Shown here piece after piece: positions 21,283-37,400 of a stretch of DNA of 64,000 nucleotides (the stretch's first letter is position 1; each line of letters begins with the position of its first letter). The DNA lies in the NCBI GenBank assembly GCA_963924555.1, contig OZ004587.1, positions 7,518,075 through 7,582,074 on the forward strand, written 5' to 3'. Both the position numbers and the translations under genes were made by a program. Origin of the DNA: Crambe crambe (lineage: Eukaryota; Porifera; Demospongiae; Poecilosclerida; Crambeidae). Below the pieces are notes generated by a model. That model ran no database searches, was not told the DNA's origin, and was given only the letters and a program-made list of their open reading frames with translations.

Positions 21283-21356
<74 letters not shown>
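21283..21356. repeat. (ATT)n microsatellite
   Basis: Almost pure ATT run just after the stop codon of the CARD-2H gene, likely in its 3' UTR. Confidence 0.95.
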
Positions 21357-21357
<1 letters not shown>

Positions 21358-21955
21358 ATTCAATAACACACCAAAAACAGGTGCATGAAAAATAGACATA
21401 GCTAATGAGAGGTGAGTCAGTGGTACAGGTAGATAAAGTGATTTGATCAAGCAATTTTGGATGATTAAAAGTTTGTGCAATTCTGAAATCTCTAATGATA
21501 GCTATTGGAACAAAAGATCTGATTGGAGTACAGTCCTTACAGAATTGTTTACTCTCAAACTGAAACCCAAGAAGGTGAAACAAGCCTATAGCTAACTAAC
21601 TCAACACAAGTAGCTAACTTAGTGAAAGCAATTTCCAGAGCAGACAACACTTTGAGAAGATAAAGTCTCCCACAAAGAGATAAACAAAGAGATAATTGAT
21701 AGGTGAAAGATTAATTTTGGGAAGGAGGAGAAGAGGGAGTTGGCCTTACAGATCATATCTCTGCTGTATTGATGGATTATAAGTATGAAAATGATTAACA
21801 ATGTTCTAACATTAAATCTTAGAGCAGAGAAAGTGGACAATATCATCTTGTTTGTCTTATCTTCATCAAATTAGCTAAAGACAGACGAATTTTCTAAAAT
21901 TGAATCAGTTTTTCTATATGTTAATTATAGACTCAACATTGTTGTCCTTTGCAGC

Positions 21956-22145
21956 TGATATAAAGGATTATTTCACTGATGAGAGGGAGTTTTGCCCACG
22001 TGTGACTAAAATGCACGGAACAGGGAGAAGCAGGAACAAGGATTATCTTGAAAACCACATTCCTCCTTCATAATGAGAAGACGCATGGAGAGATTATTAC
22101 AAGAGGAGAAAAAGGTGATGATTATGGTCACCTTGCATCTTAACC
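21956..22145 (+). pseudogene. Decayed extra copy of the last 2H exon
   Basis: After a TTTGCAG acceptor it begins ADIKDYFTDE, then PRVTKMHGTGR and KDYLENHIPPS, aligning with exon 5 of the CARD-2H gene (NDVKKYFSLKG, PHVTIAN, AYLENKIPSS). The catalytic His is Arg, several segments are deleted and the frame is lost after PPS. This shows that the 2H exons have duplicated in tandem. Confidence 0.8.
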
Positions 22146-23880
22146 TTTTGGACTAATAACCTTTTGGACCTTAACCATACTTATTTTACCATTGTGAATA
22201 TATTTCCGGAACCTAGTGTCCAGAGTTACCTGGGAATAAGGTTTATGAACTATACTATAATTAATGTGCAGTTCATAAAAGTTTTTCCCAGTTTTCTATA
22301 TACTGGTCATTCCATTTCGCTCTTGTTGGAGCCTGTCAATATGACATAGCTACTCGATCCTTTCAAATCAAGCAAGCAGGCATTTGAAAGAAATCTTGCA
22401 GCATCCAGATCTCCTCCTGTAGAACAGAATAAGCTGGCATTAAGAAAGTAGCTATAGCTAATATGATGCAGCAAGCATTAAAAAATACGCTATATAGCTA
22501 CCTTGATCTCAACACGTTTGCTTCTGGCTTAATGTATTCCAACTCCCAACCCTGCATGATAAAAATAACAATATTAAAGCTTCTGTATTCCAGCTGGACC
22601 CTGCATAATAAAAAAAATCAGTAAATTAATAGTCACTTGCATAATCCTTCTTCCCATACTACGTACTATCAGTCCATTGTGCAGATCTAGTCTGGCGTCA
22701 TGGTGACCCTGTCAGTACCAACCCAAGGGTTGCCATGATGCCAGACTAGCCCTATTAAACACTTATCTTCCACCATTCAGTTCATACAGTCAATGCATAT
22801 AGCTACTCACATAACCAGTGCCAGTTCCCAATCCAAACTATGTATAACCGATGCTCGATCTCTAGCTAATAGCTATGACCAATGCTCATAGCATCTAGCT
22901 ATACGTAGCTATTGGAACCAGTGCCAGTTCCCAATCCTAAAATGCAAACTATAACTGGTGCTTATATAGCACCGACAATACTGAAGAAGTAGCTGACTAA
23001 TATGCTCAATTCTATGCTCAATGCTACCATAGGCTCATGCTATCTAGCTAAAACATAGCTACTGGCTATATGCTCATGGCTAGCTATAACATATGTAGCT
23101 ATGTAATATTATATGCTCCATCTAACTATCATACTCAAATACTATTTTATTCTCCATGGCTAGCTAACATAAATATACTGTCATACTCAATCTATAGCTA
23201 GCTATCAGAGCCTCCAACCATACTGATTTATCAGTATTTTTACTGAAATTTTACCAAAAATACTGAAAATTTTTCAAAAATACTGAAATTTAAGCAAATT
23301 CACTATACACATTTTATATTGGTATTACTTAAAAATGGCTGAAAATACTGAAATTCATGGTAAAAATACTGAAAATGAGACAATTTATACTGAAATCAAA
23401 GTTCACAGGTTGGAGGCACTGAGCTATCATAAGTACTAACTATTATGCTCCATGGCTAGCTAACACAACTGTGTTCCATGCAAACTTAAGCTGGCTTGCT
23501 AACATAATAATTATTTACTTCTTATTTAGCTCTTTACTTAATTATCTAATTACTTGGTTATTAATTTAGGTACTTCATGAGAAGAAGAAGAAGAAGAGAT
23601 GGAGAAGGTATTAGCTACTCATTCACTTACTTACTCACATTGTAGCTACTTTTAGCTTAGCTTAGCTAGCTACTTAACTTTAGGTATCTTATGAGAAGAA
23701 GAAGAGAAGGTGAAGGATATTAGCTACTTACTTAGCCACTTACTTACTTATATAGCTACTTAATTAGGTACCTCATGAGAAGAAGAGAAGAGATGGAGAA
23801 GTATATTACTCTTACTCACTTACTTAATTAGCTACCTAGCTTAGTTTAGCTTAGTTTATCTACTTAAGGTACTTCATGAG
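22146..23880. other. Gene-free repeat-rich region
   Basis: Contains many TAGCTAGCTA-type runs, a 60-bp foldback at 22687-22746 (TAGTCTGGC... with its complement), the hAT-like MITE at 23206-23421, and about four diverged tandem units starting GGTACTTCATGAGAAGAAG at roughly 23570, 23683, 23769 and 23869. No gene seen. Confidence 0.6.
23206..23421. mobile_element. hAT-like MITE
   Basis: The ends CAGAGCCTCCAACC and GGTTGGAGGCACTG are inverted repeats with hAT-style CAG...CTG termini. Flanking AGCTATC(A) repeats suggest a 6-8-bp target duplication that overlaps the element border. The interior is AT-rich with repeated AAAATACTGAAA. Confidence 0.65.
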
Positions 23881-23986
23881 AAGGATGTACGAGAAGCTAT
23901 GGTTTTATGCGCGCGCATAGCATGCAAGCGGGAACTGCGCGCGCGTAGGAATGAGTAGGCGTGGCTTTCCAGCTCGCGTACGCGTA
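23881..23986 (+). promoter_or_regulatory. CpG-rich segment, likely the original promoter/5' UTR side of pyruvate kinase
   Basis: GCGCGC, CGCGCGCG and CGTACGCGTATACG runs stand out from the AT-rich surroundings. Removing the transposon at 23996-29685 and one target copy would place this segment directly before the pyruvate kinase ATG. Promoter status is inferred from that arrangement. Confidence 0.5.
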
Positions 23987-24127
23987 TACGTACTGCAGAG
24001 GAGGTCGGACACCATTGACCTTTGGGTGACCCCTGATGCCTAATGACTTTCCAGCGCGCAATTTAATTGCATTCCAAAGAGATCACCTGAGCTCACACGT
24101 GGCCAAAATTAGCAAGGAGTGCAAGAG

Positions 24128-25048
24128 ATGGAAAGAGACACTGTAGACTTGCTGCATGTCCAAGGGATCACACCTTACACCATCCCTAACTTCAAAGTTA
24201 TAACTGTCCAGCTTAGGCATGTGGTGGTTGGATTCTGGGATGAGGAGCTAGGAAAACTTAAACATTATGATGCCTTTCTACATCAATCTGAGGTTATTCC
24301 AGAGGCACCAGCCACAATTGAAATTGTTGAGAGTTGCAATATTAAAGTAAGTTCATAGCAAGCTACCTATGGTCCACCTAAGCTATCTATTACCATCAAC
24401 ACTCAGGTTTCTGAGTTTTCTGCTGTTGTTGACATTAAAGACCTAACATTCCCTTCAACTGGTGTTTGTGTTATTTGGAAATGGAATGTTGTGACACATG
24501 AAGTTGGCCTATCTCAAGGTGCACGTGATAGTACACCACCTCTTTTTGAAGATTCTCAGTTGGACATGTTGGAGTACTCTCAGTTGCAGGACTCTTTCGA
24601 AGATTCTCAGTTAGAAGACTATGACTCCAATCCAGAAGATGAAATTGAAGCCACAAGTGTCCCACATTCACTAGTGTTTAAGTGCATTGGTTGTAACAAG
24701 AGCCCAGACTATCAAAGTGCTTTAAGAGTTGCCAGAGACAAACTTTCTAATGATATTAACGTTCCAGTCAAGTTAATTCATGAACCAACTAATCCCCGTG
24801 ATGCTAGAGCACTCACTTTTGTTTGTGAAATTGATGGCAAGTATCATACAATAGGGTATGTTGTCAGTGAATTATTAGAAGAAGTTCATGCTGCTATAAA
24901 GGAAAAGAAAATTATTTCCGTCAAATTTTCATGGGTACGCTATATTACTGAATGGAGTCATTCAGGCCCTGGCTTCTTTGCTGGCATTGAAATTAGGAAG
25001 AAAGGTCCATGGTCTCTTACTGCTATTGGCTCTGCTAGTACAAAGTAA
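24128..25048 (+). CDS. Transposon-borne HIRAN-like protein
   Basis: Exons 24128-24346 and 24407-25048 join in frame to 286 aa; ATG at 24128. The first 130 residues are unassigned. An acidic stretch with repeated EDSQL units follows. The C-terminal half resembles a HIRAN domain: VPVKLIHEPTNPRDARAL (ligand followed by EP-N-P-D-A), then YHTIGYVVSELL. HIRAN domains of HLTF/Rad5 bind DNA 3' ends, so a role in handling transposon ends is possible. Tail-to-tail with the transposase-like gene, 83 bp apart. Confidence 0.7.
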
Positions 25049-25131
25049 CAACCTATTTATACTGTACACCTTACACCAAAACGTACCACCTCATCATTCA
25101 ACCTCATCTTTTTCTTTCAGTTCAGCAACAA

Positions 25132-28100
25132 TTACTTTTTTGTATAATAAGAGTGTTCATCTAAGTGTTGAGTTTTGACATTATAAATGGGTGGGAGTTC
25201 AAGGGGGAGGTTGTGGAACTTCATCCGAATTGATCGGGTACTGGATACAGGAAGAGTTGCTCTGCCAAACATTAGGTTTGCAGGTTGCTCCCGTCTCCGC
25301 ACTCTCTGTGATCTGATTTTGCGTGTTTGTTCGTCAAAATGGGGTCGTTCACCTTCATAAAAACGGTCATGAGATGAAGTAAAATAATAATAGCCGATAT
25401 CAGGATCTAGACGTTTAGTAAATTCTATACAGACTTTCCGCCATGTATACTTCACTTCTCGCAAAGTGAAATGTTTCCCTGTCAAATCACGCATCACTGA
25501 AAACATACACTCAACGTCATCAGTTGTACTTGCCCTTGGGTTTTCTGGGGGCAATCCAGACTCTACGTTCTCTGTCCTCTTCCACTCCATACTTTCAATA
25601 TTAGTTGTCAGAGCAATCACCGTTTCACGTGTGAATCCCAGCACATTTACACTCCTGTATGATCACACATGAACAATAACATTATAATAATTAGTGTACA
25701 GTGGTGGGTATATAATTAGGACCTCTATTAAGCACTCCTTATCAGGATACAAGTACCTCATTTACCAGAATCTCTACACTTCTATTAAAGCACACCCTCT
25801 GGTCAACATGCCAATAGCCCCCTCTCAACAGATAATTATTATGTAGCTACTTAATTAACTGGACTACACCACAGGATAACATAGATAAGGATTTTTTTTT
25901 TTTTTTTTAGGTTCAGATGTGCAGGCTTCAAGGCACTAATCTAAACAGGACACTAATAAATTGGCCAATTTAAAGGAGTATACCGGTTCACTTCCAGGGT
26001 GCTAAAATCATAACACTCTGAATGCCACGGCATAAGCTCATCAAGAATCAGCTGCAGCAATTGATAGTTGAACCTGCAACGTTGTAGTGAGGATAGACCC
26101 CGCTCATCACAAGCACGTCTCCAGTTCCTGACTGCAGATATAAACTTTCCTTCATACTGGTAGCCACTTCTTTCCATAAATTTTTGTACTCCTTCCGAAA
26201 ATAAAATCTCTGCGTCACGTACAGATTGTTTCCGTTGTCCGGTAAGAGCAGGAAATGTCAAGCCTGATACTTCATCATACATGGCTTCTGTAAATCTTTC
26301 CAATTGCAACTTTTTTGGACCTCCAAGTCTTGTACTCTGGGCCATTCTCTAAAGGTTACGATATAATGCCAATCCTCACCAAAACAACTAAACTAGCAGT
26401 CATACATAGGAAAAACATGTACCTTGAGCACATGACCAAAATCTTCCCTTTCATGAAAAACTTTGTTTGTTATAGGATGTACTTCTGGGACATACATAAA
26501 CGTTCGGAATGGCACTCCTTTTTCATCCCATGAGCACACTTGATGTCGATATTCAAGCTGTGCTAGTATGGATCTAAGAATATCCACATCATCCTCTTCT
26601 TCACCTGCAATGTAAAATTTGTGCATAATACACCAGTACATTATGCATACAAACCTGGTGTCCAAGATTGCACTGTATAACCAGGAGGGACCATCTTCAA
26701 CCTAAGTCTTTTATACACATCAGAGTCATTGGCACCAGATTGCTTCCACGAGAAAATCTCTTCCAATAGTGCAGTTGACACGGCAGGATTCCTATGAACA
26801 GCAATCACCTGACCATCATGTGTTCCTAAAAGAATGGCGGCATTGGGATCATCTACATACGTTTTATACAAAATAATAATTATTACTTACGTAGTGGAGT
26901 CAACATATCTATCATAGACTTCTTTCTCATTCTCCTGTATTTCTTCCTGGCATTCGCTTTGATTTGCAGAACAGAGAGGGGACGAGTATATCCTTTTGCT
27001 CGCATGCTATTGTATTCACCATTGGAGATAAATCCTATACTAGTAATTACATCAATGAATAGTTTGCCACAAAAAATCATGCATTCACCATTGACTTGCA
27101 TGTTTCTGTCAGCCATGGCTGTAACAATTCGATTAAGTATCTCTCTCATCTTCTCAATTCCAATTCCAGCATATGAAAAACACTGTATTGGCAATGCATA
27201 CGGCTTTTTAACTCTCTTCTCTGCACTGATTAAAACCACAAAAATGTGAGTAGCAGCAATCCTCTTGTGCTTGTATAGTCCTAAAAAAAGATTGAATCTC
27301 AGATGAAAAGGCAGTGTTAAAAATTAAAAAGTACCTCTAATATATGCAAATAAGCTTTGATGGAGCTGCACCAAACGTCGGACAATATTCTTTGCAGCAA
27401 TGTTGGTTGTCCTGTCTGCAAGCAAATCCTTCAGTGATACCATCTCCACCAACATTTTGCGTCCATCAGTACTTAGCCGCGACAAATCATCTAATTTCCA
27501 TGCCAGCTCTAGAAGGGTTTTTTCTTTGCTTGAACCATCTTTCACTTTGGATGCATAGGAATCACTAGTCTTTTGGAGTTCTACATCCAAGTAAGAGTAA
27601 CATAAAGACAACTGCATTAGGTACATACATTATACATACCTTCTGTAACAAAAAGATTGTCAGCCTTCATTTGTTCTTGCTCTGTAGAAAGAAGACCCAC
27701 AATTTTTGCTCTATTTTCTCCCAAACACACATTAGATTTGAATATGTCCATGTCTGTTAGTCGTTTCAGATATGTTGAATACATGGACTCTAGTTCTCCA
27801 ATTCCAAAGTCAACATCTCCATGCCACTCCAGGCACACTGATTCCTCCAAGCCACTCACTACATCACATCCATCGCCTTTAATCCACCATCTGGCATCAG
27901 GATGCAGTTTGTGTGCTTCAGTCAATGCAGCAACCTAAATTAATAATGCAGCTCAAATCTAATTGTACTTTAATACAGCCACATACCTGTATCTCAGAGC
28001 CAGTTGTAAATTCTTTGCTTGCTATGATTCTTCGCATGGTACGCTCACCTAGTCCAGGGACATTGACATGGGCCTGGCAGAAATTCAAACATTGAATCCT

Positions 28101-29557
28101 ATTACAAACTGAATTTGATTATACCTCTAATGGATCCATTCTCTTCGATGAATTAGCATCAGTGCTCCACATTGGTCCACAGAACAGCTTTGAAAATTTA
28201 GTGCCAAATAATGAGTACATAGTCAGAAGCCAATCACGGTAATCATCTGAGCAAAAGATCTGCAGCAAGCTTTGACAATATGATTGCAGATAACAACTTA
28301 CAGCTTTGCCAGGTTCAGTATTAAAGAATTGGACAATATACTGCAGCAACCCCATAGGCATTCGTGATGTCGGAAAACACGAGTCACTCCCATCTGGACG
28401 CATGGTGCCTAATCCCTTTGCAAGCTCATGTATCACATTTATCCTTCCACTTTTCTCTAGCTGCTTCATTCCCAGGATAGACATTGATACAAAGTCTGAA
28501 GGTACAACGACTCCATAGAATGTCTTAGCATGGCAACAGAACATTTCACATAAAGCACTCAATTGTTGATCAGCTGATGATTTCTGGAAACCAGAAATAA
28601 CACTGGCCATCATATCTATAGTTTCCACAGACTTTGGGGAATAGCTGTCTAAAACATCACCACACGAAGGGCCAGCAGAGTCACATGTGTCACTGTTCAG
28701 GACATCACTTTGTGGACGTGGAGGGCTAGCAGAGTCACAGGAGTACCTGTTCAGGACACCACCTTGCAGAGAGCCAGCTGAGTCACATGAGTCACTGTTC
28801 AGGACATCACCTCGTGGAGGGCCAGCAGAGTCACAGGAGTACCTGTTCAGGACATCATCACCATGTGGAGGGCCAGCAGAGTCACACGAGTCACTGTTCA
28901 GGACATCACCTCGTCGAGCTGAGTCACTGGAATCACTCAATTGAATGCATTCACTGGGCTGCAATAGACCCTATAATAATTATATTTAAGGGACAATCAG
29001 GCCTGAATTATATGTATGAGGGTCAAACTAACCATTTTCTCTTCTGCCTCCAATGGAGAAAGATACTTGTGCTGGAACTTCATAGTGACCCTACTTCGAC
29101 AACCTCCGCCTAGGGATTTAGAAATTAGTTCTTGTATAGCCACACCTCAAAGATAATATTAACAGTAGCATAGATAGACTGGACAGTAGTTAAGTCCCAA
29201 TTAGTTTGTGCTTTAAGAATTGGTCCTCAATCACCTCCATCATGTGGTTGTGCCAGAATTCAACCTGTTAATGTACTTACTGGTTCGTAGTTGAGAAGTT
29301 CCACATCTGGCATGGATAAACTCAGATGCACTTGTCCAGTACACTTCTTTCATAGCCAATGGCCAAGCATCTGGACTGGTTAGCATCACAAACTCCACAA
29401 GAGCCTTTTCCTCTTTGATACTCCATGGTGAAGGGCTGGAGGAAAAATTCAACCCCCTCCTGGCTTTTGACCTTTCCAATTCCAAGCGCTTAGCTGGCTG
29501 TTTAGGTGTCCTACCAGTGGGTGTACTACGAACTCTCTTCTTCTTCCTATCATCCAT
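25132..29557 (-). CDS. Transposase-like multi-exon gene with N-terminal Myb/SANT-like domain
   Basis: Readable exons: 29557-29281, 29109-29033, 28970-28125, one ending at 27987, 27934-27640, 27580-27335, 27280-26891, 26852-26655, 26604-26423, 26348-25984 and 25654-25132. Exon 1 has a basic N-terminus and a Myb/SANT-like helix set (WSIKEEKALVEFVM, WPLAMKEVYW). Exon 3 starts with about six repeats of a VLNSDSCDSAG unit. Candidate catalytic acids are in WWIKGDGCDVVSGL (exon 5) and TTDDVECMFSVMRD (last exon), a D...E spacing typical of RNase H-fold transposases. Between exon 3 and the following exon the frame is uncertain: direct reading meets a TAA at 28119 and the visible 26-bp intron does not keep phase. 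The copy may therefore carry one break there. I cannot name the superfamily. Confidence 0.7.
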
Positions 29558-29708
29558 AATTAATTAAGCTGGTGAAGGCCACGTGTGAGCTCAGGTGACC
29601 TCTTTGGAATGCAATTAAATCGCGCGCTGGAAAGTCATTAGGCATCAGGGGTCGCCCAAAGGTCAATGGTGTCCGACCTCCTCTGTACGTACTGCATGCT
29701 TGATCAAG

Positions 29709-33545
<3,837 letters not shown>

Positions 33546-34444
33546 GTGGAACTTAGTGACCACTAAAATTAAGTATGTAGATTGTTGAGAAACAGCTTAT
33601 AGTTCATACTATAATGTTATGATGTTGTAGATGCAGGTCTGTGTTTATCTTGATAGTTGTTGTATAGATTTTGTTGTTTGTCGATTGTTGTTTATAGATT
33701 TTGTTGTTTGTTATCTATAGATTTTGTAGATTGTTTATTGTTGTTTGTTGGTTGTTGATTGATTATCAGTCCTTTACACTATATAGTATAGTGGGTGGGA
33801 ATTTAAACCATGAAACAGGGATTTGGGAATTAAACTTGTGACTGTTTAATGCGCACAATAGTGGAACCTCTGACAAAGGACTCCAAGAATTAAGAGGACA
33901 ACCTCTCAACACAGGATGTTCTTTTGGGCACCTTTCCCATAGCATTTTTAACCTCTGAGAAAAGGGACAACCTCTATATCTCCTTTCTTGGAGGTTTTAC
34001 TCAGAGGTTCCACTGTATTGCCAGAAGGTATATATATATATATTTATTAATCACCAAGGCAACAATGAATGAACAATGAACTCTTGTATAAAAATAAAAA
34101 AATAATATAAGACAGCTTTGATATGATATATCTTCTTTTAAAAGCTCTACAATAACATCGTAAATCTTGCATGCATAATTATTACACGTACAGAGAGAGA
34201 TGGAGGAGCATATAATTATTATAAAAATTGTGCTTTATAAAAAAATTTTATACTGAGCCATAAACAGCTATAAAATTTATTACATGATATGCTCAGATTG
34301 TGAGATAAAAAAAATCTTGAAAGCGAATAAAATATAAAATAAGAACTATCATCACAATTATTATTACAGTCATGAAAGAGGTAAAATGGTCTGGAATATA
34401 TATATTTTTTAATTGAAGATTGTTATTTTATTGAGTTGATAGCA
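33546..34444. other. Intergenic region between convergent PK and APC genes
   Basis: Holds both 3' flanks: TTG/TTGTT-rich sequence at 33640-33760 and AT-rich sequence at 34080-34430. At about 33858-34016 there is a MITE-like unit with inverted ends (AGTGGAACCTCTGA and its complement, roughly 45 bp with mismatches). No gene seen. Confidence 0.6.
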
Positions 34445-37400
34445 CTAAACCTCAGAGCGTTTCCCTCCCTTGATCTTCTTCATTCCTTCATCATTAGTCC
34501 CATCAAGGGCTAGGTTTCCTGTTCCCAGTGGCTTGCTTGGACTCTCGTTACTGAGACGACCGTTACTGGGATGTTTTGCAGAGTGTGAATAGCTTTGTGA
34601 GGCTGAAGACGAAGATGATGATGATGATGATGAATGTTTTTGGCTACCCACTTGGTTGTGATCTCCTCCAATGGGATTATCAATATCGTCCTCATCTTCG
34701 ATATCAGGTTCCAGCTCAACATAGCTCACTTCTTGAGACTGTGATGGTTGATTCAGGTCGAACTTCTCCAACTTGCTTTCCAGTACAGATAAACTAGTAG
34801 TGGCATCGCTGTGTTCATTTGAGAGCGGGACCGCTGAAAGTCCATGGGCCTCTTGCGAGTATGAGTAACCATATGGTGATAAACCGGTACAGCTATCCTG
34901 TTTGGCCGGGCGTTTCATGCGAACTCTGCGCTCAGAAGGATCAGGGTAGCTATGGTCCTCGGGGTAGCTGCAGTCATCCGGGTAAGAGCTTTCCATTGGT
35001 GCCGTGTGCTTGCTTCCAGCTGGTGTGTAAGGCATGTAGCTGAATCTTTCATCATCCAACTCCATCTCTTCCTTATTCATTGAAGATGCTTGAGGAGCGG
35101 ATGCAATTCGAGTGAACTTCAAGCGATTCTTAGTCTTCTGTTTTGATGATGCTCCTCCGAAATCATTTTCTTCGACCATAGGATACTGGTAATTATACCT
35201 GCGATCGAAAGAGGGCTTGGGTTGAGAGAGAGAGGAAGTTGATCCCTTTGCTCCATTGCTGCTTTTGCTTCTTCCTGGTATAGCTTTAGCGTTGAGGGAC
35301 TCACTGCTGTGCTTCTGTGACTGTGGTTGGGATAAGTGATTGAAAGTATAACTGGCTGTGTTGCAGAGTGATTTTGAGAGGCTCTTCTGTGTCTTCAAGT
35401 TGTAGCCCATCACGTCTGACTTGCTACACCAGCCGTTGTTCTGCCCAAAGGCGAGCAAGTTTCTCAGCGCTCCCCGAGCGTTTTCACGGATACTTTTGTG
35501 ATCTGAAGTCCTGTGTATATCAAGAAGGGGGATGCAGCCGAGATCCCACAGAATCTTCTGATCTTCGTGGTGATGAGCCGAAATATTCCAGAGAATACCA
35601 GTAGCATTTGCAAGAACTGTCTTGTTTTTCGACTTCAAATGGTTTGCCAGCTTTGCGAGCCCACCAGCTTCTCTGAATTTCTTCCGGTACTTCTCGTCTT
35701 TGATCACCACAGAGAGATTCTTTAGGATGCCCCCAACGTTTTCAACCACTGCCGTGGTCCCAGAAGGGCTGTTGTAGGAGAGGAGATTGACCAGTTGCTT
35801 GATGCCTCTCTGTGTCGAGGTTATTATTATTCTGCTCTCAAGCGAGTGAGCCGAGAGATTCCAGAGGGCGCTGGTAATGTATTGAATAGTCGACTCCTCC
35901 CTACAGAAATCGACGGCTGCCATTAATGCAACGGCAACTTCATGATTGAGAAGAGCATCTTTGATATCTGGTGTTGCCCTCCACGATAGATTGCGAAGAA
36001 CTTGTGCTCCACTCGCGATGATGCTTTCATTCTGGAGGTAGATGTGATAAACGAGAGCCTTCAGGAAATCTCGAAAGGCACACAGGGTGGATTTGTTGTC
36101 GACATCACCATATGTGAGATTGATGAGAATGGAGATAACTACAGTGATGATTTTTGAAGAGTGGCATACTTTCTCTTCACCATGTCGACCACTTGATTTC
36201 TTTTGGACTGCCAGCAATCGAAAGTTAGCTATGAGGACTTCAGCAGCTGATTGTATTCCTCCGAGGGTGAGAATGGACGGTCTGTATTTCTCCTTATCAT
36301 TGGAGTATTTATAAAGCTTTCTAATCGGTGCCAAAAGTCCATCACAAGCTTCTTGAAGAGATTCATGAGCCTCGGAGTTGATTCTCTGTCCTTTGTCATG
36401 AGAGGCAATGAAATCGAAAAGCATATCGCAGTGAGCTCGGATGCTCTCAAGGACATTCAAGACGACGAGGTCATGTTTTCCCTGCCGGGTATCTGATTTC
36501 GATTTGATGATGTTTCGTAGGGTTTCTGCAGCTCTTAGTCGGATATCTTGATGGTTTCGGTCGTCCTTGTGTTCAATGTTGTGGATGATTTGAATGAGCA
36601 TTGTAAGGCAGGCTGGTTGGTACATAACCTCGACCGTCTCAGTTGTACGAGAGAGTGCCAGAAGGAGATTGGCCGCGTCCCCATCATTCTCTTTCCCTGT
36701 CTTAGTACTGAACATCTTGATCACATGAATCAGCATATCCAGTTTCATTTTGAGGGACTCACGGTTCCTTCCGTCCTCCTGGGGCTTGTCTGTCTGTTTC
36801 TTCTGGCGGTAGAACTCGGGTCTAAGTGACACTGCCTCGCGTTCCCGCTCCCCCCGGTGTGAAGGAGGGGGAGGGGCTGGTCTTGCCGGATTGGGCCCTT
36901 TTTTCACGCTTGGAAGAGTGGGCATTGAGACAGATTCGTCTTCGGGACTCTCGGATTCGTACCTTGTACCTTGCTTGTAATGTTGAGGGAAACTTGTGGG
37001 AACTTCACTTCTCGTCTTCCTCATAAATTGTGGAATGATTGAGGACGGGTGGTGGTGGTGGTGGTGGTGTCCCTGCCTCATCCCACTCGTGGGAGGCATC
37101 CCTGTTACGGATGGACGAGGGAGCACTCCCTTTGATCCCGAGCGGGAGGAGGAACTGAATGAGGACGTCGTTGAGGATGATATAGTGCTCCCTGGGACTG
37201 ATATAACGCTACCAGGCGCCGATCGAAGCCGCTCATTGGCCGAACTGTAACAGCTGCTCCCCTCACTGGAGGCTGGTGAACCAGTTTGTTTCCGGTACAG
37301 GGGGAACCCTTCCAGGTATTTCTGCCTTAGGGGAGGGTGTGAGGTCTGTGAGAGGGACGCAGGGGACCCCACTCCATGCATGTTGTGTCGCCACTCGTGG

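Larger units (their letters stand above)
23996..29685. mobile_element. Complete-looking 5.7-kb TIR DNA transposon of unassigned superfamily
   Basis: Terminal inverted repeats of 109 bp (23996-24104 and 29577-29685) begin CAGAGGAGGTCGGACACC and differ at only three positions, so the insertion is young. The flanks carry a perfect 9-bp duplication TACGTACTG at 23987-23995 and 29686-29694. Two convergent genes fill it: a plus-strand HIRAN-like gene (24128-25048) and a large minus-strand multi-exon gene (29557-25132) beginning with a Myb/SANT-like domain. A 9-bp duplication with long TIRs suits Mutator-like elements, but the protein does not show the MULE core that I recognise at 165-874. The element may belong to another superfamily. 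Confidence 0.93.

Noticed and set aside
26315-28944. Plus-strand ORFs between 25466 and 28944
   Set aside because: They are shadows of the minus-strand transposase exons.
29695-29708. Earlier pyruvate kinase start
   Set aside because: The only upstream in-frame codon before the target duplication is TTG, and the ATG at 29696 is out of frame; 29709 is the first in-frame ATG.
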